Counted from the stretch's first letter, positions 47,513 through 56,200 are shown. The stretch is 64,000 nt of DNA from JBOZRQ01 sp050789255 (GCA_050789255.1 JBOZRQ010000034.1:1-64000), one strand, 5' to 3'. Numbers and translations are program-made. The notes: generated by a model not told the origin, from the sequence alone.

Positions 47513-49051
47513 CTAGATTGCGATTGGATGGCCGGGCGTCGGCACAAGCAGCCGGTCTGCCTGAAAGAACTCCGGGGTCAGGGTGTGCACCGGCATCACC
47601 GCCCTCGCACCGATCGCCTGCACCATGGCGGTCAGGTCGCTGCTGCCCATGTGGCCCGAGGCGTGAAAGCCCGGCTCGGCCACGCCGACCACATCCAGCG
47701 ACAGGAACTCGGCCCAGGCCAGCAGCCGCTCCAGGTCCGCCTCCTGCTCGGGGCTGTAAGGCCGGTGGTTCGAGTAGATCAGCCGTCCGCCCGGGCGGAC
47801 CTCTACGCCCACCAGCTCGACCATGTCGCTCAGCCCGAAGCTGATCAGGTACTCCTCCGGGTGGCGGCGCAGGTAGGTATCGCTGCCGCAGGCGCAGGTG
47901 GCGCGGCGCCCGGGGCGCCGCCAGAAGCGGTGCCACTCATCGTCGGTCGCCCTGGGCCGGTAGTAGACGCACAGCCACGGATCGCCGTCGGGGTCGGGCA
48001 GGTCTGGGCGCAGCGGGCGCAGGTGGCGCAGGAAGTCGGCCTCCCGCTCGGTGATCAGCAGCTGCCGGCCCGCCGCCCGGGCCACCTCGTACAGGCTAAG
48101 CAGGCGGTCGGTGTTGCGGGCCGGGGTGTTGACCACCACCATGCCAGTGGTCGAGCGCACCGCCTCCAGGAGGCGCTCCCTGACCTCGAACTCACTTGGG
48201 GAGGGAGGGCCCTCATGTGAGGCGTTGGTGCCCTCGGTGATCAACAGGGCGGGCTCCAGGGCGGCCGCAGCCGCCACGAAGGAGTCAGTCAGTGCGCCGT
48301 CGCGGCCATGCCGCCGCAGGTCCCCGGTGTAGATGACCCAGCCGGCTTCAGTCTCCACCCCGAAGGCCGCCGAGCCCACCATGGAATGATCGACCGGCCA
48401 CAGGCGAAAGCGCAGGCCGCCAGCCAGGTCCGACCGCACCGGGTCGGCGCCCGCCCAGGGCTTGTCGCCCGCCGGCCGGCTCCAGGTTCCCGCCACGGCG
48501 TCCCACGGCTCCCCGGGCGGGATCAGCGCCGAACGCAGGCGCCGCTCCGCTTCGTGGCGGGCCTGGGCGGCCATCAGCGCCCCGTGGCGCATCACCCGCC
48601 GGCGTACGTAGCGGTACTCGCCTTCCAGGCTGGGGTGACCCCAGTCCTGCAGGTGCGCCAGGACCATGGCGGTCTGGGCCGTCATGGCGACAGGGATCGC
48701 AGGGTCGACGAAGGGGAGGTTGCCGCAGTGATCCTGGTGCGCGTGGGTGAGCAGGATGGCGTCCACCCTTGGCTCCCGCCACCCGCCAGGGGCCTCGCGG
48801 GGCGCCCAGCCCGGGGGGAGCAGGTCCTCGCGGTAGAGCCCCCGCAGCGGCGGCAGCAGGCCCATCAGCAGATGGTCATGCAGCCCCCGGCTGGCAGGGG
48901 GCGCTCCAAAGCGGGTAAAGAACCGGCTGTATGCCCCCAGCGGCTTGCCGAAGTCCAGCAGTACGGTGCCGCCGGGATCCTCCAGCAGCAGTTGGTTCCC
49001 GCCGATCTCGCCCGCCCCGCCGAACACGGTGATCCGGGTCAACCTGGGCAC
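47513..49051 (-). CDS. RNase J-like/beta-CASP metallo-beta-lactamase-fold protein
   Basis: 512 residues. The N-terminus RITVFGGAGEIGGNQLLLEDPGGTVLLDFGKPL matches RNase J/beta-CASP nucleases. Zinc ligands appear in LLTHAHQDHCGNLPFV (HxHxDH) near 150, VDHSMVGSAAFGVETEAGWVIYTGDLRRHG and, at the C-terminus, GHMGSSDLTAMVQAIGARAVMPVHTLTPEFF. Two inserted segments (about 170-225 and 350-400, the latter with RRATCACGSDTYLRRHPEEYLISF) are not standard for RNase J, so it is a divergent member. A nucleolytic role in RNA processing is likely but not proven. Confidence 0.75.
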   Translation of the reverse strand: MPRLTRITVFGGAGEIGGNQLLLEDPGGTVLLDFGKPLGAYSRFFTRFGAPPASRGLHDHLLMGLLPPLRGLYREDLLPPGWAPREAPGGWREPRVDAILLTHAHQDHCGNLPFVDPAIPVAMTAQTAMVLAHLQDWGHPSLEGEYRYVRRRVMRHGALMAAQARHEAERRLRSALIPPGEPWDAVAGTWSRPAGDKPWAGADPVRSDLAGGLRFRLWPVDHSMVGSAAFGVETEAGWVIYTGDLRRHGRDGALTDSFVAAAAALEPALLITEGTNASHEGPPSPSEFEVRERLLEAVRSTTGMVVVNTPARNTDRLLSLYEVARAAGRQLLITEREADFLRHLRPLRPDLPDPDGDPWLCVYYRPRATDDEWHRFWRRPGRRATCACGSDTYLRRHPEEYLISFGLSDMVELVGVEVRPGGRLIYSNHRPYSPEQEADLERLLAWAEFLSLDVVGVAEPGFHASGHMGSSDLTAMVQAIGARAVMPVHTLTPEFFQADRLLVPTPGHPIAI

Positions 49052-49165
49052 CCCCTTGTCTCAGTTTACGTAATAAGACTTCCGGGGGTGCAGGGTTACA
49101 AGGTACGGAGAGCGAACTATAGCCACTTCCCGCAACTCTACGCAGCAAAGGATGACATACTGCAA

Positions 49166-49777
49166 ATGCAGCTGTACCTCGTCCGGCATGGGCAGTCCAG
49201 GGGCAACGTTGTCACCTACGACCTGCCGGACGGCGATCTGACCCCGCTGGGCCTGCGCCAGGCCGAGGAGACCGCCGCCCGCCTCGAGCGGGAGGGAATC
49301 GAGCTGATCATCTCCAGCCCGCTGCGCCGGGCCATGCAGACCGCCGATGCCCTGCGGCGCCGCATCGGCGTTCCGCACGAGGTCTGGCGGGACCTGAGCG
49401 AGTACCGCGAGCAGGAGCCGGCCCGCTTCCTGGGCAGAAAGGCTGTGGCTGAGCTCTTCCCGCTGGCGCTGTGCGACGAGCAGATTCCGGACGACGGCTA
49501 CGAGCTGGGCCTGGAGAACCGAGAGCTGGGCCACGGCCGGGCCGTCCGCCTGGTCGAGCGCATCCGCAGCCGCTTCGCCGAGACGCCCATGCGGGTCGCC
49601 ATCTTTGCGCACGGCACGCTCAACAGCTTCCTGATCATGGCGCTGGCAGGGCGCCCGGTCGGCCCGGGCTGCTGGTTCGACCAGAACAACTGCTGCATCA
49701 ACCGGGTGGTAGTCGAGCCCCAGCGGGTCCGGTTCCTGGGCATCAATGATGTGAGCCACATTACCGAAGTAAGCTGA
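49166..49777 (+). CDS. Histidine phosphatase superfamily protein
   Basis: 203 residues from ATG 49166. The phosphate pocket begins YLVRHGQSRGN at residue 4, with the nucleophile His9 in RHG, LIISSPLRRAMQTADAL around 55 and the second catalytic His in AIFAHGTLNSFLIMAL. This is the phosphoglycerate-mutase-like branch 1 family, whose members dephosphorylate sugars, nucleotides or small phosphoesters. The gene is divergent from the beta-CASP gene and lies 14 bp before the next gene, so probably one operon. Substrate unknown. Confidence 0.85.
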   Translation: MQLYLVRHGQSRGNVVTYDLPDGDLTPLGLRQAEETAARLEREGIELIISSPLRRAMQTADALRRRIGVPHEVWRDLSEYREQEPARFLGRKAVAELFPLALCDEQIPDDGYELGLENRELGHGRAVRLVERIRSRFAETPMRVAIFAHGTLNSFLIMALAGRPVGPGCWFDQNNCCINRVVVEPQRVRFLGINDVSHITEVS

Positions 49778-49791
49778 CGGGGGTTGTTTCG

Positions 49792-50274
49792 TTGAATGCA
49801 GTGGTGGAAGCGCTCCGGGGGCTCCCCCCGAGCCTGATCGTACTCATCGTCGCAGCGCTGCCCTTAGTTGAGCTGCGTGGAGCGATTCCGGTCGGTGTGC
49901 TGCTGGGTCTACCGGTCTGGCAGGCATTCGTGCTGGGTATCATCGGGAACGTCATCCCCATCCCGTTTATCCTCCTGCTCCTGGGCCCCATCCGTCGGAT
50001 GGCGAACAGGTGGCCGCTGGTGGGGCCCTTCCTGCGCTGGGCGGAGGAGCGGGCGAACAAGCGGCGGGAGCCGATTGAGAAGCACGGGTTCTGGGGGCTG
50101 CTCACCTTCGTGGGCGTGCCCCTGCCGGGCACCGGCGCCTGGACGGGCGCTCTCATTGCCGTGTTGCTGGAGATGTCCTTCTGGCGGGCCTTCCTGGCCT
50201 GCGCCCTGGGCGTCGTGGCCGCCGGGGTGATCATCGCCGCACTCTCAGCGGCAGGGCTGATGGTGCTGACCTAG
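49792..50274 (+). CDS. Small multidrug-export/COG2426 membrane protein
   Basis: 160 residues from TTG 49792 (GTG 49801 also possible), with GACGGGGG upstream. About four helices. The family hallmark is LPLVELRGAIPVGVLLGLPVWQAFVLGIIGN near the start and GVPLPGTGAWTGALIAVLLEMSFWRAFLACALGVVAAGVII later. It is annotated widely as a small multidrug efflux protein on weak evidence. Terminator follows. Confidence 0.8.
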   Translation: MNAVVEALRGLPPSLIVLIVAALPLVELRGAIPVGVLLGLPVWQAFVLGIIGNVIPIPFILLLLGPIRRMANRWPLVGPFLRWAEERANKRREPIEKHGFWGLLTFVGVPLPGTGAWTGALIAVLLEMSFWRAFLACALGVVAAGVIIAALSAAGLMVLT

Positions 50275-50280
50275 AAAGCA

Positions 50281-50320
50281 AGAGCCGGGCTGCCTCTCGT
50301 GGGCGCCCGGCTCTTTTGTT
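50281..50320 (+). terminator. Terminator after the COG2426 gene
   Basis: AGAGCCGGGC (50281-50290) pairs perfectly with GCCCGGCTCT (50305-50314), followed by TTTGTT. An almost identical hairpin occurs at 51141-51175. Confidence 0.9.
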
Positions 50321-50378
50321 GAAGTTCATGTCCGGCTTTTCCGGGTCGGCGCATTCCAATACCGAAGGAGGTATCGGG

Positions 50379-50825
50379 ATGAGCAGGTGGAAGCGCGCAC
50401 TTCTGATCGTGGCGGGGACGGCCTTAGCTCTGGCCGGTCTGTGGCTGGCTCAGCGGCAAGTTGGGCACGCTGAGTCACTGAACCCTGCGTCAGTGGCCGA
50501 AGCTCTAGAAAGCGTGGGCCTCCACGTGGATAGGACCTTCGAGACCCACCTGGAGGCGTTCTTCGACCTGGGTCGGGGCGGGTCCACGGCCTACGCGACG
50601 GATCTTGGCGTCATCGACGTGGCATTCTTTTCGCACACGGTCGAAGGCCGGGTCTTGGTTGAAGAGGTCGGGAACTTTCAGTGGCGGTTTCACGGCCTGG
50701 GGAAGCCGCGAGAGGTGGGCTCAAACCACCAGCTCTACTTCATCATCCACCGAAATGTGGTGGTGGTCGTACACGAGGAAGAACTCCATCAACGAGTTCA
50801 AGAGGCCCTCAACCGAAAACACTAA
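50379..50825 (+). CDS. Secreted or membrane-anchored small protein of unknown function
   Basis: 148 residues from ATG 50379, with AAGGAGGT upstream. The N-terminus RWKRALLIVAGTALALAGLWLAQRQVGHA is a signal anchor or cleavable signal. The rest is soluble alpha/beta (VAEALESVGLHVDRTFETHLEAFFDLGRG; QLYFIIHRNVVVVVHEEELHQRVQEAL). No known domain recognised. Confidence 0.6.
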   Translation: MSRWKRALLIVAGTALALAGLWLAQRQVGHAESLNPASVAEALESVGLHVDRTFETHLEAFFDLGRGGSTAYATDLGVIDVAFFSHTVEGRVLVEEVGNFQWRFHGLGKPREVGSNHQLYFIIHRNVVVVVHEEELHQRVQEALNRKH

Positions 50826-50905
50826 GCGCTGAGCACCTACGGCTCGTGCATGCTCACACGGGGGGTACCCCTGTGATTTTGCCCCCGAACGGGGTGGACG
50901 GGAAC

Positions 50906-51133
50906 GAATAGTAAACAGATTTCCACCCCCAGGCGGGACTGACTGGAAAACCAGTTCGTATCCGGTTCCCGAACCACCTGATTAGGCCTTGTTCCACGGG
51001 AAAAAGGTAGTTAGACCCAGGAATAGAAGCTGTGACCATACCCCGGAGGCGTATTTCTCGGGCGAAAGGCCGTCGGCATATGTAACGGTTTTCCATTGCA
51101 CCCTCAACCCGACTGGAAAGCGATTTACTATTC
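50906..51133. mobile_element. MITE-like element with imperfect ~50-bp inverted repeats
   Basis: The ends GAATAGTAAA (50906-50915) and TTTACTATTC (51124-51133) are exact inverted copies. Further in, TTCCA (50921-50925) mirrors TGGAA (51114-51118), and TGGAAAACC (50944-50952) mirrors GGTTTTCCA (51087-51095), all with identical spacing (5 and 18 bp). The symmetry over ~47 bp shows two diverged arms of one element. It is less GC-rich than the genes around it. No coding sequence is present. No clear target duplication. Confidence 0.6.
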
Positions 51134-51140
51134 TCAGGAA

Positions 51141-51176
51141 AGAGCCGGGCTGCCCCATGGTGGGCGCCCGGCTCTC
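51141..51176. terminator. Terminator, near-copy of that at 50281
   Basis: AGAGCCGGGC (51141-51150) pairs with GCCCGGCTCT (51166-51175); the loop begins TGCC and ends TGGGC as at 50281. It can serve the minus-strand gene ending at 51215 (tail TTTCCTGAG) or the plus strand. Confidence 0.75.
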
Positions 51177-51214
51177 TGTTCGTGTTCGGTTGCGCGTGGC
51201 GCCGGGGCGCTCGG

Positions 51215-52096
51215 TCAGACCTCAGGCGGCTCCCAACGGACAACCTCGGATTTGTGCGGAACCCTGGCAAGGGCTGCCACCCAGTCGGTGATCACCCCGA
51301 CCAGGATGGTGATCACCCCGATCGCTCCCGCGTCCATCACGCCGCTAAAAGGGCGGATGAAGTAGAGCAAGCCTAACCCAGTAAAGAGATCCGTAACGAC
51401 GACCATGCCGGCGATGGTCAGAGCGATCCGCCCCCACCGCTCTGACCACTGCTGCGGAACGAGCGCCCAGAAGCCCAGCCATATACCGATGCCATGCATC
51501 AGCAGGCGCACCAGGGACCCGTTGGCGTCAGCGGATGGCAACAACCGGACATCGGTAGCAGTGATCCGGGTCGCCCAGATGACCAGACTCATGGTCGTGA
51601 CCACTCCCGTGAGCCCGCCCCATCGGGCGGCGGCCAGGAGCCGGCGGTCTTTCATCCCGGTTTCCCGTGCCCAGTGCCAGTACAGACTGACCGCTCCGAA
51701 GTAAAACGGAAACGTCACGATCGTTAGCCACAACTGCCAGCCCTGGTGGGCAAAGAGCCCGAGCGGGACATAGACGGCTTCGAGAGCCGTCACCAGGGCT
51801 GTTCCGATGGCCACCCCGAGCCAGGGTCGGAAATAGGCCACCAGTACCACATTCAGGGCCGGAAGGAACACGAACTCCCCGAGAAAAATACCCCATGCCG
51901 TATCATAATGACGGTCGAGTGAGAGCCCGGTGTGGTACCTATACAGGTTGAAAATGCTGTGGGCAAACCACTCAGCGATGCACACAAGTCCCCAGGCGAC
52001 CAGATAAACAGACAGAAGTTCGGCCCTGGCCTTGCTGCGCAGTACAGTGAAAATGACGGCCCCGATTCCGAGCAGCGCCATTAGCACATAGACCAT
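51215..52096 (-). CDS. Multi-pass membrane protein of unknown function
   Basis: 293 residues with about eight membrane segments (LMALLGIGAVIFTVL; LLSVYLVAWGLVCIAEWFAHSIF; FLGEFVFLPALNVVLVAYF; LGVAIGTALVTALEAVYVPLGLF; and so on). The pattern AEWFAHSIFNLYRYHTGLSLDRHYDTAWGIFLGEFVFLP recalls the CBO0543-type membrane proteins of endospore formers, known only from sequence. Monocistronic, ending at the hairpin at 51141. Confidence 0.6.
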   Translation of the reverse strand: MVYVLMALLGIGAVIFTVLRSKARAELLSVYLVAWGLVCIAEWFAHSIFNLYRYHTGLSLDRHYDTAWGIFLGEFVFLPALNVVLVAYFRPWLGVAIGTALVTALEAVYVPLGLFAHQGWQLWLTIVTFPFYFGAVSLYWHWARETGMKDRRLLAAARWGGLTGVVTTMSLVIWATRITATDVRLLPSADANGSLVRLLMHGIGIWLGFWALVPQQWSERWGRIALTIAGMVVVTDLFTGLGLLYFIRPFSGVMDAGAIGVITILVGVITDWVAALARVPHKSEVVRWEPPEV

Positions 52097-52197
52097 GCAT
52101 CAACCCCCGAGCCTGAGCAGAATAGCACCTTCGACAAAGTCTTCTCAAAAGCTTAACGCCCAATTCCTGAGCGCAATTGGGGCCTGGTCGGCCAGCG

Positions 52198-52893
52198 TCA
52201 GGCGCCCAGCGCCTCCGCCACGGCCGCCTCCGAGTGGAGCCGGGTGGTGTCGAAGAGGGGCACGGTGGCATCCGCTGCGCCAACCAGCAGCCCGATCTCC
52301 GTGCAGCCGAGAATGATGCCCTGGGCGCCCTGCCGGACCAGGTCCTCCATGACCGCCCGGTAGGCCGCCCGGGACTCCTCCCGGATCACGCCCTGACAGA
52401 GCTCGCCGTAGATGATCTGGTGCACCGTCTGGCGGCCCGCCGCATCCGGCACGAGCACTTCAAGCCCGAACTTCTCGGTGAGCCGGTCCTTCATGAACCC
52501 GTCCTCCATGGTGAAGGCGGTTCCCAGGAGGCCCACCCGGGTCAGCCCGGCCGCCCGGATGGCGGCGCCCGTCGGGTCCGCGATGTGCAGCAGCGGAATG
52601 GCCACGGCGCCCGTCACGGCATCGGCCTGCTTGTGCATGGTATTGGTACAGATCATCAGGAAGTCAGCGCCGGCGGCCTGCAGGTTGGTGGCGGTGGCAG
52701 CCAGCACCTGGCGGGTCTCATCCCAGCGGCCGGCGTGCTGGAGCGCAGCGATCTCGGCAAAGTTGTAGCTGTCCATGAGAATGTGGGCGGAGTTCAGCCC
52801 GCCCAGCCGGGCCTTTACGCCCTGGTTGATCAGCCGGTAGTACTCGATCGTTGACTCCCAACTCATGCCGCCGATAAGACCGATCGTTTTCAT
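52198..52893 (-). CDS. Aspartate/glutamate racemase family protein
   Basis: 231 residues. The N-terminus MKTIGLIGGMSWESTIEYYRLINQGV is typical of the aspartate racemase branch (YgeA/RacX-like). The two catalytic Cys are Cys82 in LMICTNTMHK and Cys197 in GIILGCTEIGLLV, which act without cofactor by two-base proton transfer. It overlaps the MocR regulator by 4 nt, so both are made together. Substrate may be aspartate, glutamate or another amino acid; YgeA-type enzymes are broad-range. A role in supplying or degrading a D-amino acid under MocR control is likely. Confidence 0.85.
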   Translation of the reverse strand: MKTIGLIGGMSWESTIEYYRLINQGVKARLGGLNSAHILMDSYNFAEIAALQHAGRWDETRQVLAATATNLQAAGADFLMICTNTMHKQADAVTGAVAIPLLHIADPTGAAIRAAGLTRVGLLGTAFTMEDGFMKDRLTEKFGLEVLVPDAAGRQTVHQIIYGELCQGVIREESRAAYRAVMEDLVRQGAQGIILGCTEIGLLVGAADATVPLFDTTRLHSEAAVAEALGA

Positions 52894-54323
52894 GATAGAT
52901 ACCTCCTGAGAATCACACCCAACCGGGCGACCCCATCCTGGATCTGCTCGGGGGTGACGTTGCTGAAGCTAAGCCGCATGTACGGGGCGGGCGCCGGGCC
53001 GGGAAAGAACAGGTCACCGGGGGCGAAGGCGACGTCCGCAGCGAGCGCCTCACGGTAGAACTCCACGGCGCTGACCTGCACCGGGAGCCGCACCCACAGG
53101 TGCATCCCGCCGGCGGGGGCGCTCCAGGAGCAGCCGGGCGGGAAGTGGCGCTCCAGGGCGCCAAGCAGTTGCCGCTGGCGCTGCTGCATCTGCGGGCGAA
53201 GCGCCCGGACGTGCCGCTCCAGATGGCCTTCGGCCATGAAGGCTGCCAGCGCCATCTGCAGGACCATCGGGCTGAAGACGTCGGTCGCCTGCCGGACCCG
53301 GGCCAGGTGCTGCACCTGCTCCGAGCTGGCGACCAGGTAGCCCAGGCGCAGGCCGGGCATCAGCGCCTTGGCAAAGGAGCCCACGTGGATCACCGGGCCG
53401 CCCAGGGCCGCCAGCGCCGGCGGGGCGGGGGTGTCGAACTCCAGCTCGCCAGCCACGCCATCCTCCAGGATCGTGAACCCCCACCGGTCCGCAATGCGAA
53501 CCAGGCGCCGGCGCCGCTCCAGGGTCAGGGTGGTGCCGGTCGGGTTCTGAAAGGTCGGGTTGGTGTAGAGCAGTCGGGGCCGGACCCGGGCGCAGAGCGC
53601 CTCCACCTGGTCCGGATCCAGGCCGGCAGCGTCCACCGGGACTGCCTCCACCTGCATCCCGCAGGCCGCAAAGACCTGCAGGGCGCCCAGGTGGCAGGGC
53701 GACTCCACCAGCACCACATCCCCGGGGCGCAGGAAGGTCCGGACCACCAGGTCGATGCCGTTCTGGGCGCCGGCCGTCACCAGGACTTGTTCCGGCACCG
53801 TGGAGATGCCCCGGGTCGCCAGGTACCGGGCGATCATCTCCCGCAGGGGCGGGAATCCCTCGGGCGGCCCGTAGGAGTAAGCCTGCGCCCCCTGCTCCTG
53901 CAGGGTCGCCCGCAGGGCTCGGTTGAAGGCCTCGGTGGGGAGGAGGTCGGGCGCCGGGGCGTCCAGGTTCAGCCGAATCAGGCCCGGCCGGTTCGCCAGG
54001 CGCAGCAGGTCGTAGAGCGCCCCGGCCTGATCCCTGGGCGGCCCGGGATCAGGCGGCTCCGGGCGCCGCCGTGGGGGCTGCTCGCTGGAGCCGGTCACCA
54101 CGGTGCCGGCGCCCACCCGACCCTGTACCAGGCCTTCGGATGCCAGTTCATCGTAGGCGAGGCTGACCACGGCCTTCGACACGCCCAGCCGGCTGGCCAG
54201 CGAGCGAATCGGGGGCAACGCAGAGCCCGGCGGCAGGTTGCCGATCCGGATCTGCTGGCGCACGAAGCGGGTGATCTGCAGATAGATGGGCACCCCGCTG
54301 CCCCGGTCGATCGGAATCTGCAT
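52890..54323 (-). CDS. MocR-type (GntR-HTH/aminotransferase) transcription regulator
   Basis: 477 residues from ATG 54323, with GGGGGGAG upstream. N-terminal GntR-type winged helix (IYLQITRFVRQQIRIGNLPPGSALPPIRSLASRLGVSKAVVSLAYDELASEGL) and a C-terminal class I aminotransferase fold with YTNPTFQNPTG, the Schiff-base region HVGSFAKALMPGLRLGYL and MHLWVRLP. MocR proteins bind PLP-amino acid as effector and usually act on direct repeats near their own gene. It is transcribed with the racemase, and a perfect 18-bp palindrome sits 80 bp upstream at 54403, which may be its operator. Confidence 0.88.
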   Translation of the reverse strand: MQIPIDRGSGVPIYLQITRFVRQQIRIGNLPPGSALPPIRSLASRLGVSKAVVSLAYDELASEGLVQGRVGAGTVVTGSSEQPPRRRPEPPDPGPPRDQAGALYDLLRLANRPGLIRLNLDAPAPDLLPTEAFNRALRATLQEQGAQAYSYGPPEGFPPLREMIARYLATRGISTVPEQVLVTAGAQNGIDLVVRTFLRPGDVVLVESPCHLGALQVFAACGMQVEAVPVDAAGLDPDQVEALCARVRPRLLYTNPTFQNPTGTTLTLERRRRLVRIADRWGFTILEDGVAGELEFDTPAPPALAALGGPVIHVGSFAKALMPGLRLGYLVASSEQVQHLARVRQATDVFSPMVLQMALAAFMAEGHLERHVRALRPQMQQRQRQLLGALERHFPPGCSWSAPAGGMHLWVRLPVQVSAVEFYREALAADVAFAPGDLFFPGPAPAPYMRLSFSNVTPEQIQDGVARLGVILRRYLS

Positions 54324-54402
54324 CCGTGGCTCCCCCCATAAGGCTATTGTAGGTGTGAGATGATTACCAAGACAGAGACAATCAGACCCTTCGTCATGCG
54401 CG

Positions 54403-54420
54403 GATTGTCCTAGGACAATC
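54403..54420. promoter_or_regulatory. Perfect 18-bp palindrome, probable operator of the MocR-racemase operon
   Basis: GATTGTCCTAGGACAATC is its own reverse complement. A further half-site GACAATC lies at 54377-54383. It lies 80 bp upstream of the MocR start codon and 10 bp from the msrA terminator. Confidence 0.65.
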
Positions 54421-54429
54421 TTAGATCAG

Positions 54430-54472
54430 AAAGGCGCCCCCGCCAACCGCCAAGGTTGACAGGGGCGCCTTT
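54430..54472 (-). terminator. Terminator of msrA
   Basis: AAAGGCGCCCC (54430-54440) pairs perfectly with GGGGCGCCTTT (54462-54472), with a second stem (CCAACC/GGTTG) inside. It lies directly beyond the msrA stop on the minus strand. Confidence 0.8.
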
Positions 54473-54475
54473 GGG

Positions 54476-55003
54476 CTATGTTCGCTTCCAGTGCTTGTTG
54501 ATGAACGTCTCGCGGCCCGACCCGATCTTGTAGCGCTTGTAGTGCTCCGGGTTCTTCTTGTGGTACCCCTGATGATACTCTTCGGCGGGGTAGAAGGCGG
54601 AGGCGGGGAGGATCATGGTGGCGATCGGCCCGGCGAACTTTCCGCTCTCCCCGAGCGCCCGCTTGGATGCCTCGGCCACGCTGCGCTGCTGCTCATCGTG
54701 GTAGAAGATCGCCGTCCGGTAGGAGTCGCCCCGATCGAAGAACTGCCCGCCCGGGTCCGTCGGATCGACGTTCTGCCAGAACAGCTCCAGCAGGCGCTCA
54801 TAGGCGACCACGGCCGGGTCGTAGGCGATCTGGACCGCCTCGAAGTGCCCGGTCGTATCCTCGCAGACCTCACGGTAAGTGGGGTTCTCCTTGTGACCGC
54901 CGGTGTAGCCCGAGGTGACCGACAGGACCCCCGGCTCCTCCTCAAAGGGCGCCACCATGCACCAGAAGCATCCGCCGGCAAAGGTGGCCAGCGCAGTGGT
55001 CAT
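54476..55003 (-). CDS. msrA: Peptide methionine-(S)-sulfoxide reductase MsrA
   Basis: 175 residues from ATG 55003, with AGAGGGAGGT seven bases upstream. The catalytic Cys is in FAGGCFWCMVAPFEEEPGV near residue 12, and VTSGYTGGHKENPTYREVCEDTTGHFEAVQIAYDP is the family core. It reduces methionine-S-sulfoxide in proteins. The C-terminus (EYHQGYHKKNPEHYKRYKIGSGRETFINKHW) lacks the extra Cys pair of some MsrA proteins, so recycling may rely on the FWC-region residue or external thiols. Monocistronic with its own terminator. Confidence 0.95.
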   Translation of the reverse strand: MTTALATFAGGCFWCMVAPFEEEPGVLSVTSGYTGGHKENPTYREVCEDTTGHFEAVQIAYDPAVVAYERLLELFWQNVDPTDPGGQFFDRGDSYRTAIFYHDEQQRSVAEASKRALGESGKFAGPIATMILPASAFYPAEEYHQGYHKKNPEHYKRYKIGSGRETFINKHWKRT

Positions 55004-55030
55004 CACACATACCTCCCTCTGGACCGTAGC

Positions 55031-56200
55031 TTATAGTATGGACCGCAACAAGGGCAACTTCCGCAGCAGATGGCTGAGAGCGAAGGTCAGCGGCACCGCC
55101 ACGGCGCCGGTGACCAGGAACTTCGCCCACGGCCCCCAGCCGGTGTTCAGCACGGCGTACTCCAGCGCTGCCAGCACCGGTACGTGGAAGATGTACACCG
55201 CAAAGGCGTTCGCCGAGAGCCAGTCCCAGACCGCCGAGCGCCGGTTGACTTTCTCCTTGAAGAGCGTCAGCAACCCGAGCACCAGCCCCACGCAGACCAG
55301 GTTCTCCCACAGGAGGATGGCACCGGGGATCGTGTAGAGCCCGATACCGCCAAAGGCGAACTCCGCCCAGCGCAGGGCGACGGCGCCCAGGCCCACTGCC
55401 AACCAGGTGTAGCCGGTGCTGGCCTTCAGGGAGTGCAGCCAGCCCTTGCGCGCCGCCACGAGCCCGAGGACGAAGAGGCTGGCATACTGCGGCAGGTGAG
55501 CAATCTCCGCCTGGATGAAACCCAGGATGCCGATCCAGCGGTCTATGGGATACCAGATGCGCACGACGGCGTTCACCGCGGTCAGCGCCAGGACGTATAG
55601 CAAGATGGCTCCGTGCCCCGGGGGCTCGGACTCGGTCTGAGCGACCGGGGCGCCGCGCCTAAGCGCCCGCCACCCGGCGTACAGCAAGCCGTAGACCAGC
55701 AGGTGCTCCACGAACCAGAGGTGGGCGAACTGCATGTCCGGCCAACTCGGCCCCGTCCACCCGGCGGGCTTTCCGCCGGCGCCGAAGAAGACGTCGACCA
55801 TGTACGGGAAGAACGAGAGCGTCCCACCCCGGAAGTTCAGGTAGTAAGCGTACATGAGCGCCGGTATGATGGTGAGAAAGCCCAGCACCAGGGGGATGCC
55901 GATCCGCTGAAGCCGGTCCCGCAGGAAGGCGCCCGGCCCCTTGCGGTCCACCGAGCCCGGCAGAAAGACGGCCGAGATGAAAAAGAAGAGGCCCATAAAG
56001 AACGAGGCGTTGGTGTGGAAGAAGGGACCCAGGGCCTGGACTCGCTCAGGGTTGGGGACGTACCACCAGCCGCCGGGGCCATAGGGCTGGCCGGCGTGGT
56101 GGAGGACGACCAGGATGGTGAGGCAGACCTTCAGGGTGTCCAGGTAGTGCAGTCGAGGCTTGGGTTGGGTTGCAGGGGTGATGGGTGCGACGCTTGCCAC
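55031..56200 (-). CDS. Acyltransferase family 3 membrane protein (OpgC-like)
   Basis: 389 residues, about ten helices. The N-terminus LHYLDTLKVCLTILVVLHHAGQPYGPGGWWYVPN is typical of Acyl_transf_3 proteins, with the conserved early His (VVLHHAG) and HLWFVEHLLVYGLLYAGWRAL later. Such proteins O-acylate cell-surface glycans; the closest named relatives I know are glucan succinyltransferase-type (OpgC/MdoC). It is followed by msrA on the same strand with a 28-bp gap. Acceptor unknown. Confidence 0.8.
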   Translation of the reverse strand: MASVAPITPATQPKPRLHYLDTLKVCLTILVVLHHAGQPYGPGGWWYVPNPERVQALGPFFHTNASFFMGLFFFISAVFLPGSVDRKGPGAFLRDRLQRIGIPLVLGFLTIIPALMYAYYLNFRGGTLSFFPYMVDVFFGAGGKPAGWTGPSWPDMQFAHLWFVEHLLVYGLLYAGWRALRRGAPVAQTESEPPGHGAILLYVLALTAVNAVVRIWYPIDRWIGILGFIQAEIAHLPQYASLFVLGLVAARKGWLHSLKASTGYTWLAVGLGAVALRWAEFAFGGIGLYTIPGAILLWENLVCVGLVLGLLTLFKEKVNRRSAVWDWLSANAFAVYIFHVPVLAALEYAVLNTGWGPWAKFLVTGAVAVPLTFALSHLLRKLPLLRSIL

